A stretch of DNA of 64,000 bases, taken from contig NZ_BAAAXG010000026.1 of the NCBI RefSeq assembly GCF_039535475.1, forward strand, positions 1,302,001-1,366,000, written 5' to 3'. This DNA is from Streptomyces showdoensis (GTDB lineage Bacteria > Actinomycetota > Actinomycetes > Streptomycetales > Streptomycetaceae). The stretch's first letter is position 1; each line of letters opens with the position of its first letter. Below the pieces are notes generated by a model, which worked only from the letters and a program-made list of their open reading frames with translations, did not search any database and was not told where the DNA came from. Of the stretch, positions 36,478-45,323 are shown piece after piece. Position numbers and translations under genes: made by a program.

Positions 36478-39400
36478 TCAGCCGGTGTAGTACCCGAAGA
36501 CGTCCACGATCACGTCCGTCGAACCGGTGTGGTTGTAGAGGTAGAGCTTCCCGTCCACGACCGGCACGACCACCAGGTTCGGCACGGTCCGCCCCGGCAG
36601 CAGGTTGATGCTGGAGACCGTCGGGGTCCCCGGCTTCGTCGTGGCCGCCAGGTACGTCGCCTTCGTCGCGCCGGTCCCCGTCATGTTCAGCACCACCGCC
36701 GAGGCGCCGCTCGCCGGCACCCCTCCGATCCCCGCGACCGGCAGCGCCAGGCTCTGCGCCGGGCCGAGCGTCCGCCCGCCCAAGGCCTTCCGGGTGTCGA
36801 CGAGTCGCGCCGGGGCCAGCGGGTGGAACAGCGCGCCCCGGTCGCCCGCGGCGAAGTAGCCGGACACGTCGGCCAGCAGGTCGACCGAGCCCGCGTGGTT
36901 GTAGAGCGTGACCTTGCCGTCCTTCACCGGGACGACCACCGCGTTGGCGACGGTCTCACCGGCCGCCGTGTTCAGGTTGGACGCGCTGGTCCGCTGGGTG
37001 CCGTACGGGTAGACGGACACGAAGCCGGCGGACGTCGGACCGGTCGCGGTCACGTTCAGCACGACCGCGGACACCCCGGCCGCCGGCACCCCGCCGCGGC
37101 CCGCGACCTGCACGCTCACCGTCCGCGCCGGGCCGACCTTGGCCCTGGGCGCGCCGAGACCGGCACGGGTGTCGAGGAGCCGGGACGGCGTCACCGGGGA
37201 GAACCGGTGGCCCGGGCCGCTCATCGTGTACGAGCCGGCCACGTCCGCGACCAGGTCGAGCGAGCCCCGGAAGTTGTACAGCGTCACCTTGCCGTCCCTG
37301 ACCGGCACGGTGACCAGGTTGGACACGGTCCGGCCGGCCGTCGCGTTCAGGTTCGAGGCGATGGAGCGCTGCGTCCCGTACGGGTAGACCGACACGTACG
37401 TGGCGGCCGAGACGTTCGTCGCCGTCACGTTCAGCACGACCGCCGAGACCCCGGTCGCCGGGACCCCCGCGCGGCCGGCGACCTGGAGGGTCACCGAGTC
37501 GCCCGTGTAGACGGGGCTCTTGCGCGCGCCGAGGCCGCTGCGGGTGTCGAGGATCCGGGCCGGTGTCACCGGCTCGTACGCCCCGAGCCCGCCGCGCGTC
37601 AGGAGCGTCCCGCCGGTCCGGCGCAGTTCGCCGCCGGCCCCGTCGGCGGGCACGACGGCGAGCTCGTACGCGTACCGCCCGTCGGGGACCACGGTCCCGG
37701 CCTCGTCCTTGCCGTCCCAGACGGCCTTCACGAGTCCGCGGGTGTCCCCGCCGCCCAGGGTCCGCACGGCCTTCCCGGCCCCGTCCCTGACGGTCAGCGT
37801 CCAGGACGCGGCGGGCTTGGACAGCCACCACTTCGCGGTCCAGGGGGTGGCCTCCTCGACGTCGAAGACGTCGCCGGGCAGCTCGGAGTCGAGCACGGAC
37901 AGGTCCGAGGCCGGGACGCCGCTCGGCACGACGTGCAGGCGCTGGTGGGCGTCGACGGACACGGTGTGACCGCCGAAGCGGTCGACGGTCCAGCCGCGCT
38001 CGGGATCCTCGTCGGTCTGCCGGCCGATCTCGCGGGTCCGGCCGCCGCCCCGCAGCGGCGTCAGGGAGAGGAGCCCGTCCTTCACGTGGGTGACGTAACC
38101 GTCGCCGAGCCGGGCCGCCGTGTGCGCGGGCAGGGCGGTGTTCACCTGCGTCGCGGTGTTCAGGACGCCGGACTTCGCGTCGCACTTCCAGTAGAGGTCG
38201 GCGCCGACCGCCTGGACGTCCTTCAGGACGCAGTCGGCGACGGTCGCCTTCCGGGTGACGGCCCCGGTGCGCAGGTCGATCGCCTCGACCGCGCCCGGGG
38301 TGGCGTTCGAGGCCCACAGGGTGCCGCCGTTCAGCGCCGTCGGGGCTCCCTTGACGAGGCCGCGCGGGGTGGTGTCGTCCCGGGCGTCCAGGTCGAAGAC
38401 CCGCGTCGCGCCGGCCACGTCACGGTAGGAGACGTACCGGCCGGAGGCGCCGAGGACACCCCGCTCGCCCAGGTCCCACGCCCCCGTGTAGGCGGGGGGC
38501 AGCTTCGCCCCGGCCTCCAGGACGTACAGGCTGAAGCCGCCGGCGAAGACGGTCCGCCCGTCGCCCGTGGGGACCCCGAAGTACCGGTCGAGCTCGGGGT
38601 CCGTCCCCCGGTCGACCCGGGCGCCCGCGGCGAGCGGCCCGCCGGCCGTCAGCGTGAGGGAGCGCAGTCGGTGCTCGCTGCCCGGGGGCACCTCGTCGAC
38701 GGCGTTCAGGACGCCCTGCGCGGCGGTGACGCCGAGCGTGAGGGTGCGCTGGGACGGGACGACGGCCACCTTCGTGGCCGCGAACTCGCCGTCGGCGCCG
38801 GCCGCGACGCGGTACACCGGGCGCGAGGGGTCCTGCTCGTCGTCGACGACGGCGAGCAGGGATCCGCCGCCGCTCCTCGGCATCGCGGCCAGGCCGTCGA
38901 GCACCTTCGTCTGGGCGCCGCCCCCGAAGGGGCGGGACAGCAGCGTCAGCCGCCCGTCGGCCTCGCTCCGCGCACTCAGGACCCGGTCGCCCCGGACGGC
39001 CAGCGGGGACTCCTCGCCGGTCCAGGAGGTCTCGCGGACGGGTGCGGACCAGTCGCCCGTGAGGTCCCGCACGCGCAGCCTCCCGTCGCCGGTGACCAGG
39101 AGCAGGTCGTCGCCGGAGACGAACGCGGACCGCGGTCCGCCGTCGATCTCCCGCGCCGTCGGCGTGCCGCCGGACAGATCGACCCAGGCGAGCGCGCTCC
39201 CCTGGCCGGCCTGGTACGACAGCAGGAAGCCGGACGCGGTGGCCCCCTGCACCACGAACTCCTGCGCGTCGGCCGGCAGCCCGGTGACCACGCGGTCGAC
39301 CACGGCGCCGTTCTCGACGGAGTACGTGTGCGGCGGGCCGCCGAAGCCCGCGAGCTCGGCGACGACCGTGCGTCCGGCCAGGCTCAGGACGTGCCGGCCC

Positions 39401-39789
39401 GCCCCGATGACGAACGTCTCCTCGGGGCCGCCCCCGCCGTTCTGGAAGACGACCTTGCCCGACTGCTCGTCCACGCGGGCCAGGGTGTCCGTGCCGTTGC
39501 CGAAGATCTGCGCGCCGCCGTCCGCGAAGGCCGTGGAGCCGCCGTCGGCGTACGCGTACCAGCGGAAACCGCCGGCCGAGTCGCCCTGCAGGAAGCCCGT
39601 CGTACCCGGTCGCACGACCGACGCGTACGGGTCGGTCCTCTCCTCCGCCGGGATCACCAGCTCGGCCGGCGCGTCCCCCTCAGCGGCGTACGCGATCCCC
39701 GCTCCCGCCGGCGTCAGCGCGACCAGCGCCGCCGTCGCCGCGGCGAGCGCGAGCGCGCCCCTCCGCGGTTTTCCCCACCCTCTGTCCAT
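36478..39789 (-). CDS. Large secreted protein with FlgD-like domain and three C-terminal repeats
   Basis: This is a 1103-residue exported protein. A signal peptide (about 1-36, ending AYAA) is followed by about 600 residues of repeated beta structure that look propeller-like. A FlgD-type Ig-like segment comes next (VRDGAGKAVRTLGGGDTRGLVKAVWDGKDEAGTVVPDGRY in parts). Three consecutive C-terminal repeats of about 125 residues (from about 735) each contain a PxRxLDTRxGLG start, AVVLNVTAT, VSVYPYGTQR and a DLVADVxGY-type end. The repeats could bind the wall or carbohydrate. No catalytic motif is evident. The gene is monocistronic. Function is unknown. Confidence 0.75.
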   Translation of the reverse strand: MDRGWGKPRRGALALAAATAALVALTPAGAGIAYAAEGDAPAELVIPAEERTDPYASVVRPGTTGFLQGDSAGGFRWYAYADGGSTAFADGGAQIFGNGTDTLARVDEQSGKVVFQNGGGGPEETFVIGAGRHVLSLAGRTVVAELAGFGGPPHTYSVENGAVVDRVVTGLPADAQEFVVQGATASGFLLSYQAGQGSALAWVDLSGGTPTAREIDGGPRSAFVSGDDLLLVTGDGRLRVRDLTGDWSAPVRETSWTGEESPLAVRGDRVLSARSEADGRLTLLSRPFGGGAQTKVLDGLAAMPRSGGGSLLAVVDDEQDPSRPVYRVAAGADGEFAATKVAVVPSQRTLTLGVTAAQGVLNAVDEVPPGSEHRLRSLTLTAGGPLAAGARVDRGTDPELDRYFGVPTGDGRTVFAGGFSLYVLEAGAKLPPAYTGAWDLGERGVLGASGRYVSYRDVAGATRVFDLDARDDTTPRGLVKGAPTALNGGTLWASNATPGAVEAIDLRTGAVTRKATVADCVLKDVQAVGADLYWKCDAKSGVLNTATQVNTALPAHTAARLGDGYVTHVKDGLLSLTPLRGGGRTREIGRQTDEDPERGWTVDRFGGHTVSVDAHQRLHVVPSGVPASDLSVLDSELPGDVFDVEEATPWTAKWWLSKPAASWTLTVRDGAGKAVRTLGGGDTRGLVKAVWDGKDEAGTVVPDGRYAYELAVVPADGAGGELRRTGGTLLTRGGLGAYEPVTPARILDTRSGLGARKSPVYTGDSVTLQVAGRAGVPATGVSAVVLNVTATNVSAATYVSVYPYGTQRSIASNLNATAGRTVSNLVTVPVRDGKVTLYNFRGSLDLVADVAGSYTMSGPGHRFSPVTPSRLLDTRAGLGAPRAKVGPARTVSVQVAGRGGVPAAGVSAVVLNVTATGPTSAGFVSVYPYGTQRTSASNLNTAAGETVANAVVVPVKDGKVTLYNHAGSVDLLADVSGYFAAGDRGALFHPLAPARLVDTRKALGGRTLGPAQSLALPVAGIGGVPASGASAVVLNMTGTGATKATYLAATTKPGTPTVSSINLLPGRTVPNLVVVPVVDGKLYLYNHTGSTDVIVDVFGYYTG

Positions 39790-39864
39790 GGGCTGAACCC
39801 CTCCCCAGAAGTTCCGAATTGAACGAGCGTAACAGCGACTCGAACAGGTTCACGGGCAACGGAA

Positions 39865-39898
39865 AGGGGCGGTGCCCGCCGCAGCGGACACCGCCCCT
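39865..39898 (-). terminator. Terminator of the 5'-nucleotidase gene
   Basis: AGGGGCGGTG (39865-39874) and CACCGCCCCT (39889-39898) pair perfectly around a 14-base loop. On the minus strand the stem is followed by TTTCC, just downstream of the nucleotidase stop codon. Confidence 0.75.
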
Positions 39899-39915
39899 CC
39901 CTTACCTCCGGAGAC

Positions 39916-41757
39916 CTACTTCACGACCGTGATCCGGTCCGCCGCCGGCACCGCCAGCGGGGCCGTGGCCGAGGACTTGGCCGCCAGGTACGCGTTGAAG
40001 ACGTCCAGGTCCGACGCGCCGACCAGCTTGTTGGTGCCCGTCGCCAGCGCCGGGAAGCCGTCGCCGCCGCCCGCGAGGAACTCGTTCATCGCGACGCGGT
40101 AGGTCTTCGCCGGGTCGATCGCCTCACCGTTCAGCTTGATCGTGCCGTCGACGACGCGGTCCGCGCCCGTCTTCGTCATGTCGAGCGTGTAGGTCAGCCC
40201 CCTGGAGACCTGGAGGATCTTGACCGAGTTCAGGTTCGAACCGCTGACCTGCTGCTTCAGCGCGGCGATCAGGTTCGCGCCGGACAGGTCGACCACGTTC
40301 ATCATGTTGGTGAAGGGCTGGACCGTGAAGGACTCGCCGTAGGTCACCACACCGTCGCCCTCGGCGCCGGACGCCTTGTAGACGAGGTCGGAGCGGATGC
40401 CGCCCGGGTTCATCAGCGCGACCTGGGCGCCGCCCTTGTCCGCGGGGGCCAGACCCTCCAGCTGCGCGTCGGCGATCAGGTCGCCGAGCGGCTTCTCGTA
40501 GGCCGTGGAGCCGCGGCCGTTGATGTCGGCGGCGATGTAGCCCTGCGGGCGGTTCGCGACCGGGGCGGCGAGCGCCTTCCAGTCGTCGATCAGCTTGGTG
40601 AGGTCCGCGGCCTTCGGGACGTCGCGCGAGACGACGTGGTTGGCCGAGGCGACCGCGGTGCGGACGATGTCCTTGGTGCGGCGGTCGTAGGTCAGGGTGG
40701 TGTCCGTGTAGAGCTTGCCGAACGAGGAGGCCGAGGTGACCAGGCGCGGCTTGCCCGACGGGTCGGGGATGCTGCACACGTAGGCCTGGTGGGTGTGGCC
40801 GGTGACCAGCGCGTCGACCTGCGGCGAGACGTTCTTCGCGATGTCGACGATCGCGCCGGAGACGCCCTCGCCGTCGCCGTCGCCGTCACCGTCGCAGTTG
40901 TAGTTGTACGAGGCCGAGGCCGGCATGCCGCCCTCGTGCACCAGGGCGACGATGGACTTGACGCCCTTGCGCTCCAGGATCTTCGTGTACTTGTTGATCG
41001 TCTCGACCTCGTCGCCGAACTTCAGGCCCTTGACGCCCTCGGCGGTGACGACGTTCGGGGTGCCCTCCAGGGTCACGCCGATGAAGCCGATCCGGACGCC
41101 GTTCTTCTCCCAGATGAAGTACGGGTCGAGCAGCGGCTTGCCGGTCTTCTCGTTCGTCACGTTGGCCGCGAGGTACGGGAAGTCGGCGCCCTTGAACTTC
41201 TTGCCCTCGACGAAACAGCCGGCGGTCGGGTGACAGCCGCCGTTCTGCATGCGGGCCAGCTCGCGCGCGCCCTCGTCGAACTCGTGGTTGCCGACCGAGG
41301 TGACGTCGAGGTCCAGCTTGTTGAGCGCGCCGATGGTGGGCTCGTCGTGGAAGAGGCCCGAGAGCAGCGGCGAGGCGCCGATCAGGTCACCGGCGGCCGC
41401 CGTGATGGAGTAACGATTCCCCTCACGGGCCTGGCGCAGGTGGGTGGCCAGGTACTCGACACCGCCCGCGTCGATCTTCGTGGTGGTGCCGTCCGGGTTG
41501 GTCTGCGTGACCTGGCCGGAGGAGCCGGCCGGGGGCTCCAGGTTGCCGTGCAGGTCGTTGAAGGAGAGCAGCTGGACGTCGACCATCCGCCCCCAGCCCT
41601 TGCCGTTGGTGCCGTACGACGCGCCGTCGGCGCTCACGTCGTCCTGCGACGCGCCGGCGGGCATCGCGGCGACGAGCGCACCGATGGTGGCAAGCCCCGC
41701 TCCGGCGACGAGAATCCGCCGCCCCGCCCTGCTCGTCTTCGACCGCTTCACTGCCAT
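39916..41757 (-). CDS. Secreted bifunctional metallophosphatase/5'-nucleotidase
   Basis: The 613-residue UshA-type enzyme is exported by a signal peptide (about 1-37, basic start and Ala-rich core). The N-terminal metallophosphoesterase domain has metal ligands in SFNDLHGNLEP, GDLIG, GNHEFDEG and TGHTHQAY. The C-terminal nucleotidase domain binds the nucleoside (MNPGGIRSDL; VALMNPGG). It should release phosphate from extracellular nucleotides. The S. coelicolor homologue is PhoP-regulated. Here two 11-bp-spaced GGTTRC repeats lie upstream, but they match PHO boxes only weakly. Confidence 0.92.
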   Translation of the reverse strand: MAVKRSKTSRAGRRILVAGAGLATIGALVAAMPAGASQDDVSADGASYGTNGKGWGRMVDVQLLSFNDLHGNLEPPAGSSGQVTQTNPDGTTTKIDAGGVEYLATHLRQAREGNRYSITAAAGDLIGASPLLSGLFHDEPTIGALNKLDLDVTSVGNHEFDEGARELARMQNGGCHPTAGCFVEGKKFKGADFPYLAANVTNEKTGKPLLDPYFIWEKNGVRIGFIGVTLEGTPNVVTAEGVKGLKFGDEVETINKYTKILERKGVKSIVALVHEGGMPASASYNYNCDGDGDGDGEGVSGAIVDIAKNVSPQVDALVTGHTHQAYVCSIPDPSGKPRLVTSASSFGKLYTDTTLTYDRRTKDIVRTAVASANHVVSRDVPKAADLTKLIDDWKALAAPVANRPQGYIAADINGRGSTAYEKPLGDLIADAQLEGLAPADKGGAQVALMNPGGIRSDLVYKASGAEGDGVVTYGESFTVQPFTNMMNVVDLSGANLIAALKQQVSGSNLNSVKILQVSRGLTYTLDMTKTGADRVVDGTIKLNGEAIDPAKTYRVAMNEFLAGGGDGFPALATGTNKLVGASDLDVFNAYLAAKSSATAPLAVPAADRITVVK

Positions 41758-41896
41758 CCGCTCCCCTTGAATCCCGATCTGTCCTGCGAGCGCAGCCTAG
41801 GGTCAACGCGCGTAGCGCAACAGGGGTTGGCCGGTTACGAGCTGGTTGCCATTGATCTGCCCCAAGGCGGCGCGCCCCGGCCGTAGGCTCGTCACC

Positions 41897-42823
41897 ATGA
41901 CTTCCGACGCGGCGCCGGCCCTTGAACCCGGACGGCAGATCACCAGTTACGAAGAGCTGAACCCCGAGCAGGTCACGGCGGTCCTCGACCTCCTGGAGGC
42001 CGCCGACCGCGCCGACGGCATGCACGCCGTGTCCGAGCAGGGGCGGCTCTACCTGCGCCACGGCCGCCGCGAGGGCGTCCGCCACTTCCTGCTGACGGTC
42101 GGCCCCCACCTCTACGGCTACGCCCAGCTGGAGGAGACCGACCCGGTCGAGGCCCCGGCGGCCGAGCTGGTCGTGCACCCCTCGCACCGCGGCCGCGGCC
42201 ACGGCCGGGCGCTGGGCAGCGCCCTGCTCGACGCCTCCGGCAAGCGGCTGCGGGTGTGGGCGCACGGCGGCAAGTCGGCGGCCCGCCACCTCGCGCAGGT
42301 CCTCGGCCTGACCCTGTTCCGCGAACTGCGCCAGCTGCGCCGCCCGCTGGTGCCGCTGGACATCCCGGAGCCGGTGCTGCCGGAGGGCGTCACCGTGCGC
42401 ACCTTCGTGCCCGGCCAGGACGACGCGGCCTGGCTCGCGGTCAACGCGGCCGCCTTCGCGCACCACCCCGAACAGGGCTCGCTCACCCAGCGGGACCTGG
42501 ACGACCGGATGGCGGAGCCGTGGTTCGACCCGAAGGGCTTCTTCCTCGCGGAGCGGGACGGCCGGCTGGTCGGCTTCCACTGGACCAAGGTCCACGCCGA
42601 GGAGCAGCTGGGCGAGGTGTACGTGGTCGGCGTGCTGCCCGACGCCCAGGGCGGCGGTCTCGGCAAGGCCCTGACCGCGACCGGTCTGCGCCACCTGGCG
42701 GCCCAGACCCTGCCGACGGCGATGCTGTACGTGGACGCCGACAACACGGCGGCGGTCACGGTCTACGAGCGCCTCGGCTTCCGGACCCACGAGGTCGACC
42801 TGATGTACCGCACGGAGTCCTGA
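41897..42823 (+). CDS. mshD: Mycothiol synthase
   Basis: MshD acetylates Cys-GlcN-inositol with acetyl-CoA, the last step of mycothiol synthesis. The 308-residue protein has two tandem GNAT domains. The N-terminal one has ELVVHPSHRGRGHGRALGSALL. The active C-terminal one has VYVVGVLPDAQGGGLGKALTATGLRHL and the family end LYVDADNTAAVTVYERLGFRTHEVDLMY. TAGGCT at 41884-41889 lies 7 bases before the ATG, a leaderless arrangement. It diverges from the 5'-nucleotidase gene and is far from mshA, as is usual because msh genes are dispersed. Confidence 0.95.
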   Translation: MTSDAAPALEPGRQITSYEELNPEQVTAVLDLLEAADRADGMHAVSEQGRLYLRHGRREGVRHFLLTVGPHLYGYAQLEETDPVEAPAAELVVHPSHRGRGHGRALGSALLDASGKRLRVWAHGGKSAARHLAQVLGLTLFRELRQLRRPLVPLDIPEPVLPEGVTVRTFVPGQDDAAWLAVNAAAFAHHPEQGSLTQRDLDDRMAEPWFDPKGFFLAERDGRLVGFHWTKVHAEEQLGEVYVVGVLPDAQGGGLGKALTATGLRHLAAQTLPTAMLYVDADNTAAVTVYERLGFRTHEVDLMYRTES

Positions 42824-42863
42824 ACCCCGTTCGGCCAGGGGGCGGTTGACACCGCCCCCTTCT

Positions 42864-42907
42864 TTCCACCACCCTTTCACTACTTGATTAGTGAAAGGGT
42901 GGTGGAA
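42864..42907. promoter_or_regulatory. 19-bp perfect palindrome over the gntR start (operator and mshD terminator)
   Basis: Arms 42864-42882 and 42889-42907 are perfectly complementary around CTTGAT. The centre CACTACTTGATTAGTG is AT-rich and resembles operators of YtrA-type GntR regulators. The whole element also forms a strong RNA hairpin after mshD and contains the candidate GTG starts of gntR, so it could combine termination, repression and translation control. Confidence 0.75.
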
Positions 42908-43300
42908 GGGCCCGTGCTCGCCTACCGCATCGACCGGCGCAGCGGCGTCGCCACGTACCTCCAGATCGTCCAGCAGACCAAACAGGCCCTGCGCATGGGC
43001 CTGCTGGAGCCCGGCGACCGCCTGCCCACCGCACGCGAGGTCGTCGAGGCCACGGCCGTCAACCCGAACACGGTCCTCAAGGCCTACCGGGAGCTGGAAC
43101 GCGAGGGCCTCGTCGAGGCCCGCCGCGGCCTCGGCACCTTCGTCCGCGCCACCCTCGGCACCGGCCCCGCCGACTCTCCCCTGCGCGGCGAACTCGCCGA
43201 CTGGGCACGCCGGGCCCGCGCCGAGGGGCTCGACCGCGAGGACGTGACCGCGCTCTTCACATCCGTACTGGAAGCATTCTTCGAGGGGGACGACGCATGA
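42902..43300 (+). CDS. GntR-family regulator, YtrA type
   Basis: The protein has about 130 residues: a winged helix (YLQIVQQTKQALRMGLLEPGDRLPTAREVVEATAVNPNTVLKAYRELEREGLVEARRGLGTFV in segments) with only a short C-terminal tail. This is the YtrA subfamily that controls adjacent ABC transporters. The start is uncertain: GTG 42902 lies inside the palindrome, while GTG 42914 (AYRIDRRSG begins just after) has GGAAGGG nearby. It overlaps the ATPase gene by ATGA, so regulator and transporter form one operon. Confidence 0.85.
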   Translation: MEGPVLAYRIDRRSGVATYLQIVQQTKQALRMGLLEPGDRLPTAREVVEATAVNPNTVLKAYRELEREGLVEARRGLGTFVRATLGTGPADSPLRGELADWARRARAEGLDREDVTALFTSVLEAFFEGDDA

Positions 43301-44136
43301 CCACCACGACGGCGCTGAAGGCCGAGGGCCTCGGCATACGGTACGGAGGACGCGCCCGGCCCTGGGCCCTGCGCGACTGCTCCTTCGCCCTCCCCGCCGG
43401 CCGCGTCTGCGCCCTCGTCGGCCCCAACGGCGCCGGCAAGTCCACCCTCCTGGGCCTCGCGGCCGGACTGCTCCGCCCGACCGAGGGCACCGTCACCGCC
43501 CCGCCCCGCGAGCGCCTGGCCTACGTGGCCCAGGACAAGCCGCTGTACGCGCGGCTCACCGTCGCCGACACCCTGCGCATGGGCCACGAGCTCAACCCCG
43601 GCCGCTGGGGCGGGGCCGCCGCCGCACGGGCGGTCGACGGCGCGCTCCCCCCGGAAGCCCTCGTCAAGGACCTCTCCGGCGGCCAGCGCACCCGCCTCGC
43701 CCTCGCCCTCGCCCTGGGCAAGCGCCCCGAACTGCTGCTGCTCGACGAACCGATGGCCGACCTCGACCCGCTCGCCCGCAAGGAGCTGATGGGCCTCCTC
43801 CTGGCCGAGGCCGCCGAACACGGCACGACCGTCGTCCTGTCCTCCCACATCCTCACCGAGCTGGAGGGCACCTGCGACCACCTGCTCCTGCTCGCCGACG
43901 GCCGGATCCGCCTCGACGGCCCCGTCGACGACCTGCTCACCGCCCACACCCTGCTCACCGGCCCGGTCGCCGACCTCGCCCCGCACACCGTGGTCGAGTC
44001 CCGCACGACGGGCCGTCAGCTCACCGCCCTGATCCGCCGCGAGGGCCCCGTCGAAGGCCCGTGGGAGACCACCGCCCCCTCCCTGGAGGACCTCCTCCTC
44101 GCCCACCTCCGCACCTCCGAAGGAGCCCGGTCATGA
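43297..44136 (+). CDS. ABC transporter ATP-binding protein
   Basis: The 279-residue ATPase has Walker A GPNGAGKST (42-50), a Q-loop region YVAQDKPLYA, the signature LSGGQRTR, Walker B LLLLDEP and the switch histidine in VLSSHIL. It pairs with the downstream permease as an exporter of unknown substrate. By analogy with Bacillus Ytr-like systems it may respond to cell-wall antibiotics, an inference only. It overlaps both neighbours by 4 bases (ATGA). Confidence 0.92.
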   Translation: MTTTTALKAEGLGIRYGGRARPWALRDCSFALPAGRVCALVGPNGAGKSTLLGLAAGLLRPTEGTVTAPPRERLAYVAQDKPLYARLTVADTLRMGHELNPGRWGGAAAARAVDGALPPEALVKDLSGGQRTRLALALALGKRPELLLLDEPMADLDPLARKELMGLLLAEAAEHGTTVVLSSHILTELEGTCDHLLLLADGRIRLDGPVDDLLTAHTLLTGPVADLAPHTVVESRTTGRQLTALIRREGPVEGPWETTAPSLEDLLLAHLRTSEGARS

Positions 44137-45086
44137 GCACCCTCGCCCTCAAGGGACCCGCCTGGGTGACGGTCCGCCAGTACCGGCGCACCCTGTGGAC
44201 GACCGGAGCCCTGGTGCTCCTCTCCCTCGCCGTCATCGGCGGCCTGCGCCTCTGGGACGGGCGGACCCCCGACGTACGCCTCCCGGACGGCACCTGGGCC
44301 CCCGCCGACGAGAGCCGCGGCTACGAGACCCTGCGCATCGCCATGGAGTACGCGGGCACGGGCCTCCTCCTGCTGCCCCTCCTCGCCGGCGCCTTCGTGG
44401 CCGGCCCGCTGATCGCCCGCGAGTTCGAGTCCGGCACCTACCGGCTCGCCCTCACCCAGTCGGTCCGCCCCGCGGCCTGGCTGCGCGCCAAGCTCCTCAC
44501 CACCGCCACCGTCGCCCTCGCCGCCACCCTCGCCCTCCTCGCCGTCTACCGGCTCGGCTGGGGCCGGGTCTCGGGCACGTACCAGCTCGCCTGGAGCGAC
44601 CGCGGCTCGTACGAGGGGACCGGCATCGTCCTCGTCGGCTACGTCCTCGCCGCCGTCGCCGTCGGCGCCCTCGTCGGACTGCTGATCCGCCGCACGCTCC
44701 CCGCGATGGCCCTCACCGCCGCCGTCCTCGCCCTGCTGACCGTGGTCCTCGGCGAGCTGCGCTGGAGCCTGATGCCCGTACTCACCGTCACCGGACCGGT
44801 CGGCAAGGACACCGCACCGCTCGTTCCGCCCGCCGGCGACTGGCTCATGATGGACTCCGGGATGATCGGCCCGCACGGCGACCGGCTCCCCGAGTGGACC
44901 TGCTTCGAGCACACCCGGAACCTCACCGACTGCCCGCCCGACCTGGGCATCACCGGCCAGTACCTCGACTACCACCCGCGGTCCCACTTCTGGCCCACCC
45001 AGCTCGCGGAGACCGGCATCCTCCTCGCCCTCACCGCCCTCGCCCTCCTCGCCGCCTTCCGGCTGCTGCGCACCCGGCACCCGTAG
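44133..45086 (+). CDS. ABC transporter permease
   Basis: The 317-residue membrane protein has about six helices: an N-terminal helix (about 24-42), a pair around LLLLPLLAGAFVAGPLIAREFESGTYRLALTQSV, further helices in the middle, and one at the C-terminus (LALTALALLAAFRLL). An extracytoplasmic loop of about 80 residues precedes the last helix. It resembles the ABC-2 type, with the REFESGTYRLALTQ segment that contacts the ATPase. It is the last gene of the gntR-ABC operon, followed by a strong stem (CGGTGGCGGGGC/GCCCCGCCACCG near 45119-45150). Confidence 0.85.
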   Translation: MSTLALKGPAWVTVRQYRRTLWTTGALVLLSLAVIGGLRLWDGRTPDVRLPDGTWAPADESRGYETLRIAMEYAGTGLLLLPLLAGAFVAGPLIAREFESGTYRLALTQSVRPAAWLRAKLLTTATVALAATLALLAVYRLGWGRVSGTYQLAWSDRGSYEGTGIVLVGYVLAAVAVGALVGLLIRRTLPAMALTAAVLALLTVVLGELRWSLMPVLTVTGPVGKDTAPLVPPAGDWLMMDSGMIGPHGDRLPEWTCFEHTRNLTDCPPDLGITGQYLDYHPRSHFWPTQLAETGILLALTALALLAAFRLLRTRHP

Positions 45087-45323
45087 CCGGAGGCGGGCCG
45101 GCCGGAGCCGGGAGACACCGGTGGCGGGGCCCGATGCGGCCCCGCCACCGATTCCCGCAGGACACGTCCCCGTTACCAACCATTCAGACGCGCTTGCGAC
45201 GCTCACGCAATGAAGCGCTCCGTGTCCGCCCTTCCGCCGGGAAGACTTCCCAAGGGGAGACTGCCCTCCCCCACGGCCCGCTCCGACGCGCCCCACCAGC
45301 CCTTCGCGCGGAAGAATGGGACC

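Noticed and set aside
35551..39822. A plus-strand open frame of 1423 codons
   Set aside because: It overlaps the hydrolase in another frame and then runs antisense to the large secreted protein. Composition is Arg/Gly/Val-rich with no domain.
41825..41849. PHO box upstream of the 5'-nucleotidase
   Set aside because: GGTTAC and GGTTGC are 11 bp apart, but they lack the core GTTCACC, so I do not list it as a site despite the expected PhoP control.
45172..45193. PHO box upstream of ppk
   Set aside because: GTTACC is followed 11 bases later by TTCAGAC, which is out of register with the consensus.
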